Below, piece by piece: positions 6,216 to 8,868 of a stretch of DNA of 8,868 nucleotides (positions within the stretch are counted from its first letter, which is position 1; each line of letters starts with the position of its first letter). A model generated the notes under the pieces. The model had not been told where the DNA came from, made no database searches, and saw only the letters and a program-made list of their open reading frames with translations. This stretch comes from Acidobacteriota bacterium (lineage in GTDB: Bacteria; Acidobacteriota; Vicinamibacteria; Vicinamibacterales; UBA8438). The stretch lies in contig DQEK01000251.1 of the NCBI GenBank assembly GCA_003533545.1, forward strand, positions 1-8,868, written 5' to 3'. A program made the translations under genes and the position numbers.

Positions 6216-7403
6216 ATGATTATTAAGCCACGGATTCGAGGTTTCATCTGCACCACGGCCCATCCAACGGGGTGTGCCGCACACGTGCAGGAACAGATTG
6301 ACGGAACGTCTCCGCTTGCAAACGCCCCGCGCAAGGTCTTGGTCGTTGGCGCATCCGGGGGATACGGTTTGGCGTCGCGGGTGGTGACCGCCTTTGGTGG
6401 CGGTGCAGGCACGCTCGGTGTGTCCTTCGAGAAAGCGCCCACGGAACGAAAGACCGGTTCGGCCGGGTGGTACAACAATCGTGCATTCGAAGGTGCCGCC
6501 CACGCACGGGGACTGTATGCGAGGACCTTTGATGGGGACGCGTTTTCGGATGCGATGAAAAGCCGGGTCGTTGAGGAGATCCGGTCTAGTCTCGGAGAGA
6601 TTGATCTGCTGGTTTACAGCCTGGCGGCGCCGGTGCGGCAGCATCCGCGAACGGGTGAGGTATATCGGTCGCAAATCAAGCCGTTGGGCCAGATTTTTCA
6701 TGTGAAGAGTTTGAACGTGGACAAGGCCGAGGTCAGCGAGGTTCACCTGGAGCCTGCTACCGCAGAGGAAACAGCGGCCACGGTCGCGGTGATGGGTGGT
6801 GAGGATTGGGAGTTCTGGATTGAGGCGTTGCGCGAGGCCGGTGTGCTGGCGCAGGGTTTCAAGACCGTCGCTTACAACTACATCGGGAGCGAGTTGACGT
6901 GGCCCATTTATTGGAACGCCACGCTTGGTAAAGCGAAGGAGGACCTCGATCGGGCACGGGCGTCGATTGCCGGGAAGTTGGACGATATTGAGGGCGAAGC
7001 ACATGTGGCTGTTCTCAAAGCTGTCGTGTCCCAGGCCAGTGCGGCTATTCCGGTGGTGCCTCTCTACATCTCGGTGCTGTTCAAAGTCATGAAAGAAGCC
7101 GGGAACCACGAATGCATTCTTGAGCATGTTCAGCGGCTGTTCAGCCAGCAGCTCTACGGGACGGGAGTGCGCAACATCGACGACGTCGGGCGTATCCGGG
7201 TCGATGATTGGGAGCTCTCCGCTGCCGTGCAGGATGAGGTGAAACGGCGCTGGCCGTTGGTTTCGACTGAAAATCTCGAACAGCTGGCCGATCTGGCTGG
7301 TTATCGCAGTGATTTCTTGAAAATTTTTGGATTCGGTCTCGAGGGTGTTGACTACGAAGCAGACGTCGATCCGTTGGTTGCTGGGATCGCGTCTGAATCG
7401 TGA
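6216..7403 (+). CDS. fabV: Enoyl-[acyl-carrier-protein]/trans-2-enoyl-CoA reductase, FabV type
   Basis: A 395-residue NADH-dependent enoyl reductase that catalyses the last step of each fatty-acid elongation cycle in the cytosol; FabV family members are about 395-400 residues, so this one is full length. Seen in sequence: the diagnostic N-terminus 'IKPRIRGFICTTAHPTGC' (3-20), the cofactor loop 'VVGASGGYGLASR' (43-55), 'GVSFEKAPTERKTGSAGWYN' (68-87), 'VMGGEDWEFWIEAL' (192-205), and the catalytic Y-x8-K pair as Tyr232 and Lys241 in 'IYWNATLGKAK'. The x8 spacing separates FabV from FabI and other short-chain reductases (x6). The ATG at 6216 has a modest GAAGG (6204-6208) 7 bases upstream. FabV proteins are known to be poorly inhibited by triclosan, so natural tolerance is expected if this is the only enoyl reductase. 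The gene probably shares a transcript with the cyclophilin. Confidence 0.96.
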   Translation: MIIKPRIRGFICTTAHPTGCAAHVQEQIDGTSPLANAPRKVLVVGASGGYGLASRVVTAFGGGAGTLGVSFEKAPTERKTGSAGWYNNRAFEGAAHARGLYARTFDGDAFSDAMKSRVVEEIRSSLGEIDLLVYSLAAPVRQHPRTGEVYRSQIKPLGQIFHVKSLNVDKAEVSEVHLEPATAEETAATVAVMGGEDWEFWIEALREAGVLAQGFKTVAYNYIGSELTWPIYWNATLGKAKEDLDRARASIAGKLDDIEGEAHVAVLKAVVSQASAAIPVVPLYISVLFKVMKEAGNHECILEHVQRLFSQQLYGTGVRNIDDVGRIRVDDWELSAAVQDEVKRRWPLVSTENLEQLADLAGYRSDFLKIFGFGLEGVDYEADVDPLVAGIASES

Positions 7404-7447
7404 CGCCAGCGCGATAGCGGGACGGACTATAGGCCGGCTAGCCAAGC

Positions 7448-7453
7448 TACAAT
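7448..7453 (+). promoter_or_regulatory. Possible -10 element before the NHL-repeat gene
   Basis: TACAAT matches the -10 consensus at 5 of 6 positions and lies about 140 bases before the GTG start. No acceptable -35 is found 16-18 bases upstream (7425-7430 reads GACTAT), so support is weak. The 191-bp gap after fabV makes a separate promoter for the NHL gene likely in this area. Confidence 0.22.
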
Positions 7454-7580
7454 GTCGGCTGCAGACACAAATTGCTAAGTGGAATCAGCCTCTGGTTCGG
7501 GTCTTGTCGGGTAAGCGAAACTAACTGCGGCGATCCTGGGGGGCCGTCCGCGTCGGTTCGAAACATGCGGAAATGGTATC

Positions 7581-7597
7581 GAGGAGGTGAGCCCGTG
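7581..7597 (+). promoter_or_regulatory. Ribosome binding site that sets a GTG start
   Basis: GAGGAGG at 7581-7587 followed by 7 bases and GTG (7595-7597). This decides between three possible starts of the NHL-repeat gene and favours the one that exposes the signal peptide. Confidence 0.7.
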
Positions 7598-8671
7598 ATT
7601 TGCAAACGTGGTTTCTCCATTATGGTGTTGCTGGTCGTGATTTCGGTTGGCAGATCCGTACTCGGACAGGAACCCGGGGTGCCGACGTTCGCGGTCGACG
7701 CCTCGTGGCCGACATTGCCAAACAATTGGGTGCTTGGACAAGTGTCTTCGGTCACGGTGGATAGTCGAGATCATATTTGGGTGCTGCAAAGGCCGCGGAC
7801 GGTGCCGGAGGAGCAGCAGAACCGTGCTGCGCCGCCGGTTCTAGTGTTCGATGATGCCGGCAACTTTGTTCGGGCTTGGGGGGGGCCTGGGGGTGGCTAC
7901 GAGTGGCCGGCGAACGAGCATGGTATTCACGTCGACTCCGGAGGGTCTGTCTGGGTCGGCGGCAACAGCGGGCAACCGGAGTCGGACGACATGTTGCTAA
8001 AGTTTACGACTGAGGGCGACTTGCTAATGCAGGTTGGACGCCGTGGCCAGAGCGAGGGTAATGCGGACACGCAGAACCTCCGGCGACCGGCCGAATCGTT
8101 TGTCCATCAAGATACGAATGAGGTCTATGTCGCTGACGGATACGGCAACCGGCGTGTCATTGTGCTAGACGCAACGACCGGAACATTCAAACGGACATGG
8201 GGCGCATTCGGAAACGAGCCACTTGATTCGCCGGCCGAGCCTGGTGGCGATGAAAGCGAGGGGCCTTCACAGTTCGGCACTGTGCACGGCATCGAGGTGT
8301 CAAATGATGAACTCGTTTATGTTGCCGACCGGAACAATAGCCGCGTTCAGGTCTTTGCGCTTGACGGGACCTACAGGACACAAGCGTTCATCAATCAAAA
8401 TGGGGGCAGTGCGTTGACCGCAGCCGGTCTCGCATTCTCGCCAGACGCGCGGCAGCAGTTCATGTACGTCGCCGACCAGGGAAATTCGCACATTCACATC
8501 GTCGACCGAGAGACGCTTGAGGTGCTCGACTCGTTTGGAAGTGAGGGTGAGCGACCGGGGGAGTTCCAGGCCCTGCACCACATTGCTAGTGATAGCAACG
8601 GGAACCTCTACACCGCGGAGGCCCAGCGTGGTCAGAGAGTGCAGAAGTTCGTGTTTACTGGATCGCGTTAG
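7595..8671 (+). CDS. Secreted NHL-repeat six-bladed beta-propeller protein
   Basis: A 358-residue exported propeller of unknown function. The GTG at 7595 is chosen because GAGGAGG (7581-7587) lies 7 bases upstream; from here the protein opens with Lys5-Arg6 and a hydrophobic core (residues 8-22) forming a signal peptide, probably cut after Gly24 ('SVLG-QEPG'). Earlier in-frame starts (7472, 7565) would bury this signal behind a polar stretch. NHL-type blades are visible: 'VSSVTVDSRDHIWVLQRP' (50-67), 'HGIHVDSGGSVWVGG' (109-123), 'VYVADGYGNRRVIVLD' (177-192), 'LVYVADRNNSRVQVF' (240-254), 'MYVADQGNSHIHIVD' (290-304) and 'SDSNGNLYTAEAQRGQRVQKF' split over 332-352. Such propellers resemble the peptidyl-alpha-hydroxyglycine lyase fold, but the match seen here is to the repeat pattern, not to a proven active site; ligand binding or scaffolding is equally possible. 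From general knowledge, secreted NHL proteins of this kind are common in Acidobacteriota. A short terminator follows at once. Confidence 0.85.
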   Translation: MICKRGFSIMVLLVVISVGRSVLGQEPGVPTFAVDASWPTLPNNWVLGQVSSVTVDSRDHIWVLQRPRTVPEEQQNRAAPPVLVFDDAGNFVRAWGGPGGGYEWPANEHGIHVDSGGSVWVGGNSGQPESDDMLLKFTTEGDLLMQVGRRGQSEGNADTQNLRRPAESFVHQDTNEVYVADGYGNRRVIVLDATTGTFKRTWGAFGNEPLDSPAEPGGDESEGPSQFGTVHGIEVSNDELVYVADRNNSRVQVFALDGTYRTQAFINQNGGSALTAAGLAFSPDARQQFMYVADQGNSHIHIVDRETLEVLDSFGSEGERPGEFQALHHIASDSNGNLYTAEAQRGQRVQKFVFTGSR

Positions 8672-8690
8672 AGACCAGTGGGGTCTTTTT
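8672..8690 (+). terminator. Short intrinsic terminator after the NHL-repeat gene
   Basis: AGACC (8672-8676) pairs with GGTCT (8682-8686) around a 5-base loop, followed directly by a T-run ending at 8690. The stem starts right after the TAG stop codon. The stem is only 5 bp, so termination may be partial, but position and T-run fit. Confidence 0.5.
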
Positions 8691-8836
8691 GCGCCGGCCC
8701 TTTCATCTACGGACGGGGTTGGTGGCATGCTAGTCACCGGGTTACCATGGGCACGCGTCATGCTGGCTCTTAGGTGTCGTTTCGGTGTGGCATATCGGGG
8801 TCGCTGGCGAGGGCGACTTTGGGGAGGTTGACGCCA

Positions 8837-8868
8837 ATGACGGCCAGAGGTTTTGTGGCGGGGGTCGG
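8837..8868 (+). CDS. Probable start of a further gene, cut by window end
   Basis: An ATG at 8837 has GGGGAGG (8821-8827) 9 bases upstream and reads Met-Thr-Ala-Arg-Gly-Phe-Val-Ala-Gly-Val before the window ends. The basic residue followed by small and hydrophobic residues could be the beginning of a signal peptide, but ten codons are not enough to assign a family. The call rests on the ribosome binding site and the lack of a stop. Confidence 0.4.
   Translation, partial: MTARGFVAGV

Noticed and set aside
6114..7445. A 443-codon open frame on the minus strand covering all of fabV
   Set aside because: Its codons are in exact register with the fabV codons, so its stops would need Leu TTA/CTA or Ser TCA in fabV, which are rare in this codon usage. 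The translated protein has no recognisable domain, while the sense strand is an unmistakable FabV.
8728..8831. A 34-codon plus-strand frame between the terminator and the right-edge gene
   Set aside because: Arg/Gly/Trp-rich, no ribosome binding site, ends inside the ribosome binding site region of the next gene; looks like chance.
1..8868. CRISPR array, toxin-antitoxin, defence island, transposon or phage genes
   Set aside because: No regularly spaced repeats, no transposase or integrase motifs, no paired small toxin-like genes and no terminal repeats were seen; gene content is ordinary metabolic and secreted proteins.

Overview
This window looks like a piece of an Acidobacteriota chromosome, most likely from the Vicinamibacteria side of the phylum. 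That placement is inferred from gene content: a DUF1552 protein, a soluble PQQ dehydrogenase of the glucose/alcohol dehydrogenase type, a secreted protein of the 'WG-PDLQGVW' family, a secreted NHL-repeat propeller and a FabV enoyl reductase, all in moderately GC-rich DNA with strong AGGAGG-type ribosome binding sites. No marker gene (rRNA, ribosomal protein) is present to confirm it. No tRNA, rRNA, CRISPR array, insertion sequence, integrase or phage gene was seen.

Layout, left to right. Positions 1-776 hold the C-terminal part of a DUF1552 gene (+). A 311-bp gap with only a weak promoter-like site leads to an HpcH/HpaI-family class II aldolase (1088-1918, +). A perfect 14-bp inverted repeat (1933-1963) lies between the aldolase and a secreted PQQ-dependent dehydrogenase (2048-4090, +). 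Convergent to it, separated by 55 bp, is a secreted protein of unknown function (4146-5129, -), preceded on its own strand by a good sigma70-like promoter. Next, also on the minus strand, is a very short gene that appears broken by a one-base frameshift (5266-5438). Then come a cytosolic cyclophilin (5674-6180, +) and, 35 bp later, FabV (6216-7403, +), probably one transcript. A secreted NHL-repeat protein (7595-8671, +) follows and ends in a small intrinsic terminator. The last 32 bases look like the first codons of another + strand gene.

How the genes work together. Three products (PQQ dehydrogenase, WGxPDLQGVW protein, NHL propeller) carry signal peptides and would act outside the cytoplasmic membrane, which fits periplasmic oxidation of sugars or alcohols and related carbon scavenging. 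The aldolase could handle cytosolic 2-keto-3-deoxy acids from such compounds, but this link is only inferred from adjacency. The cyclophilin and FabV are housekeeping functions (protein folding; last step of the fatty-acid elongation cycle). I did not find a clear multi-gene system that is new. The more interesting points are the frameshifted small gene, the strong hairpin without a T-tract, and the widespread but uncharacterised secreted family on the minus strand.
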